64,000 nt of DNA from Eutreptiella sp. 'Long Island Sound 2002' (taxonomy: Eukaryota; Euglenozoa; Euglenophyceae; Eutreptiales; Eutreptiaceae). Of this stretch, positions 39,835 to 52,262 are shown piece after piece. The stretch covers positions 70,881,137 to 70,945,136 of the forward strand of contig OZ038380.1 in the NCBI GenBank assembly GCA_964036045.1, written 5' to 3'. The position numbers were made by a program, and so were the translations under genes. The notes below the pieces were generated by a model. The model saw only the letters and a list, made by a program, of their open reading frames with translations, searched no databases and was not told where the DNA came from. The number at the start of each line of letters is the position of its first letter. The first letter of the stretch is position 1.

Positions 39835-42450
39835 ATGGATACAAGGAAAGAGGACGCCGACCTGAAGACAGCGCCTGAGGCACCGGCAAGGCCAGCACCT
39901 GGTGAACCTGGACCTGGACCTCGCGCTGTACCTTCGGAGCCCTTACATGGGCCAGTGGAAGTGGCTGAGGACTCGTTGGATGGACTCCAGACGGCCTTCA
40001 GGGCCCTCTCAGTCGAGGAGGTGGTCACTCAGCCTGTGAAGAGGAAGAGAGAGAGCGAGAAGGATGCTGGAGACGAAGCAGACGAAGGAGAGGAACAAGG
40101 GCAAGACCTGACGAATGACCCTACCTTCGAAGGCGCACCAAGCGCTTCTGGCCTCCACGCATCACCCTCTCCTATAACCACCACACTCCCAATTCCAGAC
40201 CCAGCCGCTGCAACATCCGCTCCCATAACCAACCCGCCTATGGCAGAGGGCAAAGGCTTTACTGGCATGCCTCCCTACCCCGCCTATGGTATGGGCCCAC
40301 CTACCACTGCGCTCCCTGAGGCAACTACTGCCAGTGAGCCGGTGGCTTCCAGCTCTGCGCCGCGATGGTATGCGGCTGAATATCCCCATCCACTACCCGC
40401 TACTGGAACCTATGTGGATGTTCCTGGGTATGCACCTGTGTATGCAACCTTGAGTGGGTTGAGGAGAGGACCTGAGTCTCTTGGAGGCAGGAGTAGAGGA
40501 TCGGGGAGATCCTCCAACAGGTTCCTGACGCGGTCGGAGATCAACGAGGTGCTCCGAGGAGCCACTTCAAAAATCGTGGGCGACCTCAGTCAAGAGATCC
40601 GGGAGAAACTGGAGCCCCTGATGATACCGCCTCAAGCGTCACCTACCACGGTGGGAATGTGACCCCACCGAGTACAGGCCAACCACCTGGCGGCAGACTC
40701 CTATGTCACTGCCACCCAGCCAGCACTGAACTCAGTTTGTTGTTACACTTTGGGCGGGAAACCGCCATGCCTCAAAAAAAAAAAAACCACCTGGCGGCAG
40801 GGTTGACAAACACCCTGGGGAGCCTGAGGAGCCGACCGATGCCGACTCCTGCAGCGATACCGAGAAGTCCTTTCGTACCGAGAACGGCCCAGCCGCCCTA
40901 CAGCCACGTGACAAACTCTACGAGGGCCGAGCTAGACCGGCTGGGGCTGACAGCCTTGAGGGCAATGGTGGACGTGGAGCCTGATGGCTCTAGTGATCTA
41001 GGCGGAGACCCCTCCGATGATGAGCCGCCGTCGATGACTTCCGCTTCGCCCTCGGAGGACGATGACCCGGAGGACCCCGAGGACCCAAGGGGTAAGAAGA
41101 AGAAGAAGAAGAACAAGAAGACCCGACGCCCTGAGGGACGCAGGTCTCAGGAGGCGAAGGCTATTGCCACCTCCAAGATGGTGGTGAACCTGCCTGAGTT
41201 CACAGGCAAGGACCTCAGCGAGTTTGCTGAGAATTTTGGCCGGTTTCTCCGATTGACCGGCCAAACCCACGCTAGTGGGCGAGTCAAGTGCGATCTGCTC
41301 CTGCAGTGCTGCAAGACCAAGTACCTGGAGAAGCAGGTCAGGCAGATCGTGACTAACTCCGCCACCTTTGCCGATGTGTTGGTTGCCCTGGAGAGGCAGT
41401 ACCCGACCTACGAAACCGACCTCTCCATCAGGGCCGAGATCCAGAACCTGCCCGTGCTGCCCAACAACCCCAAACCTGGCAGGGTCTCCGAGCTGTTGGC
41501 TGACCTGGATCATCGGGCTGGATGACTGACGCCCGGTTCCTACAGCAGCGACGACCTGCTGTTCTGGTTGGTGGCCAAGCTCCCTCGAGAGCTGTGTAAC
41601 GAGTGCCGTTCGACGGCGGAGCGCAAGGCTAGATCCCTCCGCTACGAGGATCTATGCGTGCTACTCCTGGAGCTGGCGCTGGAGAAGGAGAGCGACCAGC
41701 ACTTGAACAACTACCGTCCTGGTGGTGGAGGTTCTGGAGGCCAGGGCAAAGGGTACCAAGGGTCCCGACCTCGGCAGGGGACTACCCCCAAACACGCCCA
41801 CGCCCGTATCATGGAGAACGTTAAGGAGCTATTCTGGTGTGATGCCAGGAACGAGCAGGGCCACCTGCAGCACGCCCCTGACTGCGAGCAGCGAGACTGC
41901 TTCGTAGTCCAGGGGAAGCAGCAGGAGAAGAACACCGGCGCCAAAGCGAAGCTGCCGGATCATTACAGGTGCACCATCACGTGTGCATTCTGCGGGAAGC
42001 GGAAGCACTACGAGGATGAGTGCTACCATAAGCAACGCCTATCGGCGAAGCTTAAAGGTGAAGATCCTGGCAAAGGCTCAGGCAAAGGTGGAGGCAAAGG
42101 CAAAGGCAACGACTCCGGCAAGGGCAAGTCGAAAGGACGTGGTCAAGGGCAAGACAAGGGTCAAGGTGGATGAGGAGGAGGCGCTAACCGCCAGCCAGAC
42201 AAGGACAACAAGAACAAGGACAAGAACGGAGGGAAACCCCAACCCTAATCCAGGAGGGAACTCCGAGCCCTCGGGAGGGCAGTCTGGTCCTACCACACGC
42301 TCACAAACGCAGGCCCAGCAAGAAAAAGGAGCCAAGCGTGAGCATGAAGGTGGTGATGACGGCAACGCTAAGAAGAGGAGCCGTTTCATGAGGATGGCCC
42401 GCAAATTGCGGAACAAGGGGTTCGAGGTGACCTGTCCCGCGGAGTTCTGA
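39835..42450 (+). pseudogene. gag: Gag of chromovirus copy 2 (nonsense codons, insertion, frame change)
   Basis: ATG at 39835 starts a Pro/Glu-rich N-terminus. TGA at 40660-40662 interrupts, then the 104-bp retroposed insertion at 40697-40800. The frame across both is continuous once the insertion is discounted. A second TGA lies at 41523-41525. The Gag core is at about 41180-41720 (MVVNLPEFTGKDLSEFAENFGRF, LLLQCCKTKYLEKQV). A CCHC-like finger follows (CAFCGKRKHYEDEC, about 41983-42028), then a Gly/Lys-rich tail. The reading frame changes between about 42170 and 42250. The last part, in frame with pol, ends with UGA CGG at 42448-42453 exactly as in copy 1. The protein would form the particle and bind RNA. 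Confidence 0.85.
40697..40784 (+). mobile_element. Short retroposed insertion with poly-A tail inside gag
   Basis: 88 bp ending in a run of about a dozen A is flanked by a 16-bp perfect duplication AACCACCTGGCGGCAG (40681-40696 and 40785-40800). A poly-A tail plus a long target duplication is the signature of LINE-type target-primed reverse transcription, so a LINE is or was active in this genome. The source RNA is not recognised. The insertion adds 104 bp and shifts the gag frame. Confidence 0.82.
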
Positions 42451-45400
42451 CGGGGACGCTCCGGTGGCACCCAAGACCTGGTGTTTTGGGTACGTATCCG
42501 ACTAGGGGGACGCGAATACCTGGGGGTATTGGACACGGGCGCCACCATATCTATAGTGGCCAAGAAAATTTTACCTTGTGGGAGCCTGAAGAACACCATG
42601 ACCACCGCTGCTATACGCATGGGGGATGGACATGTGGTGCACAGCTGCGGGGACTGTGAAGCTGAGGTACCTATGGGCCCCCGGACTATCGCCCATCGGT
42701 TCTATGTGATGGACACTGAGGCCTTCGACTTTGTACTGGGGACTGACTTCTTCGTACAGCACTCCCAGATACAATCCCTGACGCTGCAAGCGCCCTACCT
42801 CCTCTACGTGGACCACGGCAGTGGCAGAGAGTCTGTGCCACTGGAGCAGTCGGAACATACCTCGAGTTACCTGAGGCTATCGAAGGAGGAGCCCTCGAAC
42901 ATGATGGCGGCCTCCAAAACTGAGGACTATCAACTATTGGGGGAACTCCTAGACCAAGGTCTGAAGGAGTTGGGTTACTCTCGAGAAGACCTGAGTGTGG
43001 AGTTGTTCGCCAGCGACAAGCAACATGTACTGGACCTCTACTGCAGCAAGGGGAAGAACTGCAGCTACAAATGTTACTGGCCCTCTTTCGGGATGGCCTA
43101 CGGGAACCCCAGGTTCAGTGAACTGGGGAAGTTGCTGACCAAGGTGGCCTTGGAACGTTCCCGTATGGTCCTTTGTTCCCCCGATTGGGGAGCCCATGGG
43201 GGCAACGAGTACTGGCGAAACCTCCTGGACAGGCTGACTATCAGCTCTGTTCGTTTGCCTGATGAGGCCATCTACGTGCCTCTGGGGCGCAAGACGCCTA
43301 TTGGGAAGCCCGGATGGGGGAGTATGCTCAGCGTGGTAGACGGAGGTCTTACCTCCATTCCCTGGGAGGATCTGGACCCGACTCTGGTCCAGGCTATACA
43401 ACGAGAAAGCGATGGACTCGCCTTGGGTGACTTGAAGGATCGCCTACGACCTCAAGATGCTATTGACACTACACCTGGAGGAGATGAGTACGTCGTGACT
43501 GACACCAACGCCCCCAACTCTCCCTGCCATGTACCTGTTCCTGATGGAGTCTCTGAGTGTGGATTATCTGAGCTACCTAGCTCTATCCACTCAGACGACG
43601 AAACTGAGCACGACGCCTTCTTGGTGCAGACCTGTGTGGAGGAAGTGGAGAACGCCGAGTACGTCGCCCCACTGAAACCCCTACTCTCCATGATGGTGGA
43701 AGACCCCATGGACGAGGAGCTGGACCCTCCATCCAGGCTAAGGGAGTATGTGGATTCCAAGAGGAAGTTGGTGGCGAAAAAGCTATGCTACGCGAAGCCT
43801 ACCCGCAGCTCATGGCCACTGAAGCAAGGACGTATGGGAGACCTATCCCAATTGAAGGAGGACCTCGAACAGAAGATCACCACCTGGCAAAGGGAGGTAG
43901 ATCTTAAGCTCATGAAGAGCGTGTGGGGCACCCATGTGAGGACCCCAGAGGAGGACGACCTCTCGGAGAAATGTGTTTGTCAACCCCCTCGAGCGTGCCT
44001 ATGTTGCCATCGTCCACCGGAGATGGTTGAACAAAACCTTCTGTATGCCTACCAAGGGCTGAAGGACACTACCACGGGTGAAGAGTCGGTGCAGGACCAC
44101 CTTCCGACTTCCATTACTCAGGGGGCAAGCAACTTAACCTCTGACGAGGACATGGAGGACAAGATAAAGGTATTGTACCCGCGGGTACAGAAGCTTATAA
44201 GGACCTATCTGGAGGTGTTCGGAGAACTACCGCCTCCAGCCTCATGTGACAAGCTGGTACAGATGGACGTCAAGCTGAAACCCGAGTTCGTGGGTCACAA
44301 GATCCGGAGGAGACCCTATCCAGCTCCTAAAGAGCAGGCCGACGAGATTGAGCGACAGATACAAGAATGTATCGACGCTGGCCTAGTCCTGGAGTACAAG
44401 GACGGGGACTACCCGCTACAGTGCAGCCCCTGTTTCCTGGTGGCTAAACCTGGGTCTACAGCCAAAAGGCTGGTAGTGGACTACGGAGAGCTGAACAAGA
44501 AGACGCTGAACTACTCAGGGTCCATTCCCAATATGGAGTCTACCCTGGAGAAGATAGCCTCCTGTCGCTACAAGACCAAAATCGACAAGAGGAGCGGATT
44601 CTGGCAAGTGGACCTCACGCCCAACGCACAGGAACTACTGGCCTTCATCACCCCTCAGGGGAGGGTGTTCGAGTGGAAGGTCATGCCGTTTGGCGTGGCT
44701 AACGCACCCGCTCTATTCCAAGAGCTGATGAACAAGATCTTGTCCATCCTACGAAGGAGACCTAAGGTGCAGGAGCTCATATCCCGTGGTGCCCAGATGG
44801 AGGCTCACATCGACCATGTATGCCTCGGGACCAATACCCAGGAGGATCACCTAATCCTCTTGGGTGAGTTCTTTGCGGTCTGCCAGGAGAACCACACACG
44901 ACTCAAGCTGGAGAAGTGTGAGTTCATGCAGGAGACCATGCAGTACCTGGGGTTCGATGTTGGCTATGGGTGGTGGACCGCAGCGGCCTCTAAGGCCAAA
45001 CCCCTGATGAATGCCAAAGTACGACAAGAAGACCCCAAGAAAGGACTTCATGATGTACGCAGTTTCATTGGGGCGTGCAACTTCTATCGCCGCCACATCA
45101 AAAACTTCACCTACACCAGCGCCGTTCTGACGGACTTGATCAAGAAGAGTACCACTTGGCGCTGGGGCCCACAAGAGCAACAAGCGTTTGCGAGCTCAAA
45201 GACAAGGTAGCCAACGCTAAGTGCTTGGGCGTGCCTAGGGCACAAGGGGAGATTATCCTGGTGACCGACGCCAGCAATGTGGGCGGTGGTGGAACGTTGT
45301 TCCAAGGGCAAGCACTAGAGAAGGAGGAGTTCGACTCGGCCATTTCCCAATGGGGGACGGAAGGTCTCAACCGAGATGGAACCCTCAAGCACAGCTACCC

Positions 45401-48076
45401 TGACGACAAGTGGGTCCTAGTACCTCTGGGCCACTGGAACTGGAAGTGGAACCAGGCCAGGGGGAACTACTCCACCTATGAGCAGGAATTGCTCGCTGGT
45501 ATGCTGGTGCTATCCTCACAAGCACGACTGCTGGGGAGTAACCCTGTGGTCTGGCTGTGCGACCAAGAACCGGTCCGCAGTTTCCAGAAGGGTCCCCCAC
45601 CTGAGAAGGCCAAGCTACGGCGCTGGTGGACCTACCTCAGTCAACTACGGCTGACGGTACACCATATCCAGGGAGTGAAGAACGAGTGTGCCGACTACAT
45701 CAGCCGCAACAACTTCGACGCCCTGATTGGTGCCCGGTCTGAAGCGTTGGCTAAGGAGGCGTTCAGCCGTATGGACGTCCACTTGGACCTCAACATGACG
45801 ATGATACGCCCCCTGGATGGACTCCAACAATCGGAGTACCTGAAGGAGTTTGGGGATATCTACAAGCGCCTGGAGAAACGCCTTGAACCCCTCCTGGTCA
45901 ACCAAGACCAGTGGAAGAGGGACACCGGACCATGTCTTTCTTGGAGGGCTTGATCCAGGCTAAGCCCCCCTTAAAACCCTTTGTTGATGCTAAGACAAAC
46001 TTAAGTGTTTTTATCTCTTTTTTGTTGCCTAAAGTACACTTTCTCAAAGTAACTAGGGTCGTGACCCTAGCCCCCCCATGAAGCTCACCCCTACCACTCA
46101 ACTGAGTGGAGGTACCTTCCTTCATGGAGGACATACCAAAATAAATCAGGCATTTCATGCTTGTGGGCCTTGGAGGTTAAGCCTAGTGGTCTCCCACCCC
46201 AAGACCCCTATACTCAATGGTTTCTACCACTTATTGTGGTCCTACTTTGTAACTGTTTCTGAATTCAGTTGCTTGGCCAAGTCATTTTCTGTGTGGTCCT
46301 GACATCCATGCCCCTCAGTCCTAACCAGCACCACTTCACCCAAAAGAGTGCACATGAAGTGCCTATTGCAACCTCTGAGGCAAGAGTCAGACCAATTTTC
46401 ATATAAAACCTTTTGTATTATCCATTTGTGATTGAATTCATGTGCATAAACCTGCTTTGTTTATCTGCAGCCCTTCTGTGTTACACTGGATTCCAAAACC
46501 AATCATTGATTCGATTCACATCCTCTTATTGCTCTACTTGCTGCTTTGGTTTGGGTTTTCAACTACAAAACCTGCAGGACATCATCAAAATATCTAGGGC
46601 ATAAAGCAAGGACATCTTTCTAGCTACCTCTGGCACAAGGACCGCATTGTGGTGCCTAGTGACAGAGTCCCAGCGCTGCTGAAGTGGACCCATGAGTCCA
46701 ACGGTCATGTGGGTGCTGACCGTACCCTGAGGCTGTTCAAGCAGTGGTTCCACACTACGTGGACTGGCGACCAACTGCGGAAAACCCTCCAGCCTATCGT
46801 GGACAAGTGCCCGTGCAAGTGCTGTAAACCAGGGGACATGAGGGACAGAGGTCTCTACTCGACCCTGCCCATCCCTCACTGTGCTAACAGTGTTCTATAC
46901 GTGGACTACGCGGAGATGCCGAAGTTCGGGGGCTATGACTTCGCCCTCGTGGTAACCTGTGGGTTGACCAGGTTTACCAGGGTGTTCCCATGTACCAAGC
47001 ACATTACCGGGGAGGAGACTATCAAGATACTCCTGGAGGAGTGGTTTTGTGTCTATGGGGCGCCCAAGGAGATCAACTCCGATGAGGACGTACGAGTACG
47101 CTCAGATACCGGTTGGTACAAGAGGGTCCTGAGATCCCTCAATGTCCAGGTGTCTACGGGGATTCCCTACTCGCACACGAGCAACCCCCTATGTGAGCGA
47201 CAGATCCCTGTCCTGAAGGAGAATGTACGGATATGGTGCAAAACTGAACGCACCAGAGACTGGGTGAGACTACTCCCCGTCATATCCTTGATGATGAACT
47301 CCCAAGAGAGTTCAGCTACTGGCTACTCGCCCCATGAGCTATTCCTAGGGCGCCCGGCATGGTTCCTACATGCCCCCTATCCAGAGGACACCCATTCTTC
47401 CGTGGGTGAATGGGTCCAAGAGCAACAAGCGAAGGTGGACAAGGCCAAGGCTATGCTCCAGAGAGTGAGGGAGCGTCAGTGGAACAAGAAGAACAAGCAC
47501 CGAGTACCGGCCACCTACCAAGAGGGGGACTGGGTGCTGGTGCACCACAGTCGACTACCCGCCTGGCCACGCTCTACCAGCGATGACCCATACTTCGGGC
47601 CGTACAAGATTCTATCAGTGGATGGACACCGTATCACCGTGCGGTGTTCTCCCCGTCTAGGGGGGCCCCTGGTGTGCGCTGCTCAACACCTGAAGCGCTA
47701 CTATGATCCTGAAGACCTCTGTGGGGAGGAGTGGGAGCTTAACGACGAGGAAATCGCCGCTCTGGACCTACAAGGGGCTGCCAGACCTATGGAAGTTGAA
47801 GGTGAACTCCCCGACATGAACGCCGAGGAGATGGCTAAGGAGGGCTTCTACCTGGTGAAGTCTGTCCTACGCCACCGCTATCGCCAGGGTTGGCGCTTCC
47901 TCACCCTCTGGAAAGGGTTTGGAGTCGAAGAGGCCACCTGGGAGCCCTTCTCTGCGTTTGTTCTACCTAAGGGACGCCTAAACTCAGTTCAGGTGGACTA
48001 CCTGTCCCAGAAGAACCTTGGTGAGGTCCTGAGGCTCGCTGAGACGCTTGCCTCCAAGACTAAAGCTGGGGACTGA
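42451..48076 (+). pseudogene. pol: Chromovirus pol, copy 2 (catalytic Asp lost, 1-bp deletion, inserted DNA)
   Basis: Same architecture as copy 1: protease DTGAT near 42535, RT about 44250-44900, RNase H near 45250, integrase 46620-47350, chromodomain about 47840-47990. The RT catalytic pair reads HIDHV (GAC CAT at 44812-44817) where copy 1 has HIDDV, so this RT should be dead. The two Gln/Lys codons that are stops in copy 1 are sense here. One base is missing at 45190/45191, after which the frame continues from about 45190 to 45953. A 697-bp insertion (45925-46621) then splits RNase H from integrase. The integrase keeps VDYAEM, NSDEDV and LCERQ, and the chromodomain keeps LWKGFGVEEATWEPF, which would direct integration to marked chromatin. 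Confidence 0.93.
45925..46621. mobile_element. Unidentified ~700-bp insertion in pol of copy 2
   Basis: It is absent from the same place in copy 1 (around 3623-3626). The left flank ends GAGGGACA and AAGGACA occurs just inside the right end, so a GGACA duplication is possible, but two bases of the target are replaced at the right edge. It contains a CTAGGGTC-GT-GACCCTAG palindrome and no gene. It has no clear terminal repeats. The right end (TTTCTAG) resembles a splice acceptor but there is no matching donor. Confidence 0.75.
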
Positions 48077-49399
48077 ACCATACCCTTACCTGCCAAAGCG
48101 TATGTGTGAGTGTGCTATTCCTAAGGTCCTGAGAGCAAGCCGCAGAAGTGGTGTCCTAATTATACCCAAGTCTGCACGCTTGCTAAACCTGGAGGGTTGG
48201 CTTATTGATGCCACAGGGTACGCCCCGGGTCTCCCCTCCCCTAAGCGCCCGATTTCTGTGCTGGCGCAAAACCTTTGGGGAATACCCAGCGTACTAATCC
48301 AGGTATTGTTTTCCCTACCTATCTGTCTACTACAGGGAGGGGTGGCCAAAAGCTATGAAGGCATGAAAACGCCGTTTTGCTAAGTGGCCAAAACACTGAC
48401 CTAACCACTGCCACAGCCCACCAACCATGCTAAAATTGCAGGAAACGGGTGGGACAGTGACACACGCAATACAGGTCCTACACACCCTACAGTGGCACCA
48501 TCCTGGTGGGCGAGCACTGCTGCAACTGGCTCGAGCCCCCACTTAGGACTACCACTCCTACACGCACACTCTACTGGGTGTTGTTGAAGAATATGTCGTG
48601 GGTCCTAACGACCCTCCTGTGAAGAAGACAAGAGAACACAGAGCTGCTAAGCAACTGTGGCCTAACAGGGGACGCCACAACGCGTTTCCCCTGCTAGGGC
48701 TTGGAGGGAAGAGGTGCTCTTTTTGCGTTCACAGCGCAGATGTCGATGGAGTCGGACTCCCTGCTCTGCCACAGGCAGAGGCGGAGTTATTTGTTTGTGT
48801 GATCTGCGCCCTTGTTTAGCAGGGCATGAAAAAAATGGTATGCTGCTGCACCAATCACCCTACCTGCCCACCTGTAAAGCAAAGGCAAATGAAGGGGTGT
48901 TTGCGGCGGAAAAACCAAGCCACACTCCACGTATTATACGCTTCTCAGTGTGACCTATAATACACTGTCCGCAAACGCGCTGAAGGATCAGCTCCCCTGT
49001 CAAGCAAGCAAGCGTTAAGGGACTCCTCAGGTTCTCTTAAAGAACGTACCGAGGAGCCCCTAGGTAGCCTAAACAAGGTTTACCGTGCGCACTTCGCGTG
49101 GCCTACCCTTTAATGCGTGTGTGAATGCGCGAGCATGCACGAGTACTTTGGGCAAACCTGCCCATCCGAATGCCAATCACGAACTCCACCAGGGGGTGGC
49201 CCCGCCTGGGCTTACTCACCTTACCTACCGCTGGAGAGAGAGAGCAAGTGGGCACGTGAGGGGCGCAAGCGAAAAACGTCACTATGCACTTGTGTGTATG
49301 TCTAATCACCCTGATCTGACCTCTAATCATCTGCAATCTTTCTAATCAATCCCTCTGTCGCGTCCTATCGTTGTAAGCGCTGCTACAAGACTCGTTCAC

Positions 49400-50521
49400 C
49401 TCCCCCCCCATGGGGGGCTTTTAATTGGGGGGCCGGGGAATGGGGCCCCGCCCCCCTCTAAAAGCAGTCCTTATGCCATTACATACAGTCCGCGCGCGGA
49501 AACGAAACATACTTCAAAAGTCTACGATGCAGCCCCTCTAAATGACCGCCTCAGAGAGCTGATTCGCACTGTCAGATTTGTTTTGATCAATCATGGCTGT
49601 TTTTCAAAGTTACAAACCTTTACAAGGTTTTAACTTCTTTAACAGCATCCACTAATTCCATATAACCTAGGGATGCGATTTAAAGGTGCACCAGCAAACT
49701 ATATATAAGCCACAGGCCCCAAATCCCAATAAATCTATTTGCCATATTAATTATTTGCTGTGCACGCGTGCATTTCGCAGTCGCCGGCATTTGCGATCTC
49801 TCATTTTGACTGTTCAAAGTGAAATCGGGCTACAGTGCACGAAATTTTGATCTGAGACCAGTCTTATAAATGATTCTAAAAGCTTCGTCTTGCTGTATAG
49901 TTGAAAAACCGCCGTCATTTTGTTTTGGCACCGATTTTCGATTTGACAGTTTTCAGCGCATACGGCCGCCTTAACCAGATCAACAATGAAAAGAATACCC
50001 CCAAATTGACCGAAATTGCCATTCATTTCGTCAAAACCCGATACAATAGGCCCGAGTTATGAATACGTCAATTTTATGCTATTTGCAACCTGTGTCGCTA
50101 ATCTTGCCAAATGCACCCTCCCTGTCTTTGCGCTGCTAGCTTAAACACAAGGCAAAGGAGTGTTTTTGCTCTTGTTTGTCACCGCCTGGCTTCACTTCCG
50201 ACATAGAAAGGTGACGCGAAAAAGGCTAAAAACGTGATAAGGCCTTTCTTTTGATGGTGCTTCGCACCAGCAAAGGAAAAGCCAGACCAAGCACGAAAGG
50301 TGAAGGATTCATTTAATCCTACTTTTCCACACCCTCAACAACATATCATGTATCATTGCTTCATTGCAATTTCCTCAACATGCTCATCGTTGTTTGTTAT
50401 AAATACTTGATCATGCATGTGCATATTGTGCAATTTGACTTCCACGTCCGACAGATACCTTTCAGAGGCGATCGCAGCTCGCACACTGCCCTTCGCCATC
50501 TCGTGGAGCCCCCCTCCACTT
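49400..50521. mobile_element. 1.1-kb insertion with GTTCAC target duplication
   Basis: The copy 1 sequence ...CTCGTTCACGGAGACACG... is interrupted here. GTTCAC occurs on both sides (49394-49399 and 50522-50527), and TCGTTCAC versus TTGTTCAC would extend it to 8 bp with one mismatch. The insert starts with C- and G-rich inverted sequence (CTCCCCCCCCATGGGGGG) and is AT-rich inside. I see no ORF with a recognisable domain and no clear terminal inverted repeat, so its class is open. Confidence 0.75.
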
Positions 50522-51463
50522 GTTCACGGAGACACGAGACGAGCAATGTGTATGCGGCATACGAGACGAGCATACCTGTAGTTTATACCTGATTCATTGA
50601 AGTCTTTTCGTTCATTTTCGAATTCTTGGATTTTTGATACTTCTCTTAGTGTGGGTGGAATCTGTATGTTTATTTATTAATGTGTGTCTCGTCATTTTCA
50701 AGACTACGTGAGACATACGTTTATAATGCCATTATTTCTGCATTTTCCGGCGCTTCGCTAGGAGCCGCTCCTGCGCGCCGCCTTTTTAGGCGTAGGAATT
50801 TCTTGATTTAAAAAAATCTAGAGATGACTATAATTTCTATAAAATGTGCTTCTGATGCACAATTGGATTCTGCTCAGGTGTGTTGTCTTAGAAAAATTCT
50901 AGGCCGTCATTTGACGGATTTTGGTGTCGTTGCTTCGCTTTTGCGTGGATTCGTCCATAATTCTCCCATTCCTGCCTCTGCAGATACCCACGCGCAGCCT
51001 CGCCGAGTAGGCCGTGTTCGGGCCGAAACGCAGCAGCCTGGAGAGACTGAGCAGAACCCAAGACCCCACCAAGGGGCAATTTAATTTTTTTTCGACTCCC
51101 TTCGCCCTAAGACAGGTCACAGGTCGCCAGCAGGTTTACGACAACCCATGCGAGTGTGTATATTGTGTCTTGCGTTGGGTTTGTGTCGCGCTGCGTCTTG
51201 GAGGGAGGGATGCACATGCACATGTTTTGGCATGCTCCCAAACTAACCCAACCAAGCCACAGGAGCCCCGGCAGCGCCATGAGCGCTGAGTCTTCTGTAG
51301 GAAATGTTACAAACAGAGCAGCAAAAGAGCGCCAGCCATGGTGAGCGCCCATTTTTCTGTGTGAGGGAAACTATAGGTATTTGAAAGTAGATGTGGAAAC
51401 CAAGGAAAGGCCAAGAAAAAATCCCTTTTTCCTAAAATGCGACAGTGGTGGCCACCACAGCAC

Positions 51464-51471
51464 AAGGGGGG
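51464..51471 (+). other. Polypurine tract of chromovirus copy 2
   Basis: AAGGGGGG abuts the 3' LTR start at 51472 and matches copy 1. Confidence 0.75.
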
Positions 51472-52257
51472 AGTAAGAAAAAGTGCTTTTCCAATGCTTT
51501 GAGGCATACTCTAGTTGTATTAGAGATGAACTGAGCATCCAGGCATTTCTATCTTAGTATTGGTCCCACCAAAACTGGTGATAACACATTTTGACCTATG
51601 GAACCAAACACCCAATCAGGATATGGAGTGGACCCCTTGATCCCCTTTCAATGTGAGGCAAATTATCTTTTCCTGAGTTGACTGAGTACTGACATATCCA
51701 GGGTAGAGCCTATGAATTTATCTATTTTTTTCCATGAATTCTCAGCTGTCCTAGTGGTATGCACCCTAGGGGGCTGGGCACCTCTTTTTGAGAGGTCCTG
51801 GGTTCAATTCCCGGTCAGCCTAGCTAAGTAGGAAGATCCCATGTGACATGGCAGTGACCTCATCGCCACATGCCCTGCCACCTCAGCACATATGGGACCC
51901 AAAACAAAGAGTGCACATCTCCTGAGATGGCACTATGGAGATAGAGTGACCATGGGGCAGTTTTCCAACTCTTTTCCAAAACATTTCAGCTATCTTTGTG
52001 AATATGCAATCCAATTTGACCTGAGTTGCAGTTACTGTGAATATCCTTTCATCTTTCACTGTTTACACTGCAGCCCTTCATGCTTTGATCCTGATTCTCT
52101 TCTCCTTGCATACTTCTGGCTTGGGCTATCCTGGATTGACTGTATTTCAGCAAACAAAAGCTTTTCATCTCCAAAAACAAGCAGCAGGAAACCCTACACC
52201 AGCAGCAAGCAGCAGGAGAGGCAAAAACACAGTGTTGAAACCACTATAAACTTTTCT
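51472..52257 (+). repeat. 3' LTR of chromovirus copy 2
   Basis: 786 bp from AGTAAG to CTTTTCT, followed by the CCAGA duplication. The tRNA-like segment is at 51741-51828 (A-box-like TGTCCTAGTGG, B box 51801-51811). Its left closing arm is CTCAGCT, giving one mismatch with AGCTAAG. Confidence 0.93.
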
Positions 52258-52262
52258 CCAGA

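Larger units (their letters stand above)
48077..51471 (+). other. 3' non-coding region of chromovirus copy 2
   Basis: Collinear with 5087-7341 of copy 1 and interrupted by an insertion at 49400-50521. No gene was found. It ends in the purine tract AAGGGGGG at 51464-51471. Confidence 0.75.
38952..52257 (+). mobile_element. Ty3/gypsy chromovirus copy 2, full length with both LTRs
   Basis: LTRs at 38952-39735 and 51472-52257 are about 98% alike by eye. CCAGA flanks both outer ends (38947-38951 and 52258-52262), a 5-bp target duplication. A primer-binding site follows the 5' LTR and a purine tract precedes the 3' LTR. Gag, Pol with integrase and chromodomain, and a long 3' non-coding region fill the 13.3 kb. 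Three later insertions (40697-40800, 45925-46621, 49400-50521) and several point lesions make it defective. The LTRs begin AG and end CT instead of TG...CA. Confidence 0.96.

Noticed and set aside
45925-46621. An intron in pol of copy 2
   Set aside because: The right end resembles an acceptor, but there is no GT donor at the left junction, and exact removal does not restore the copy 1 sequence.
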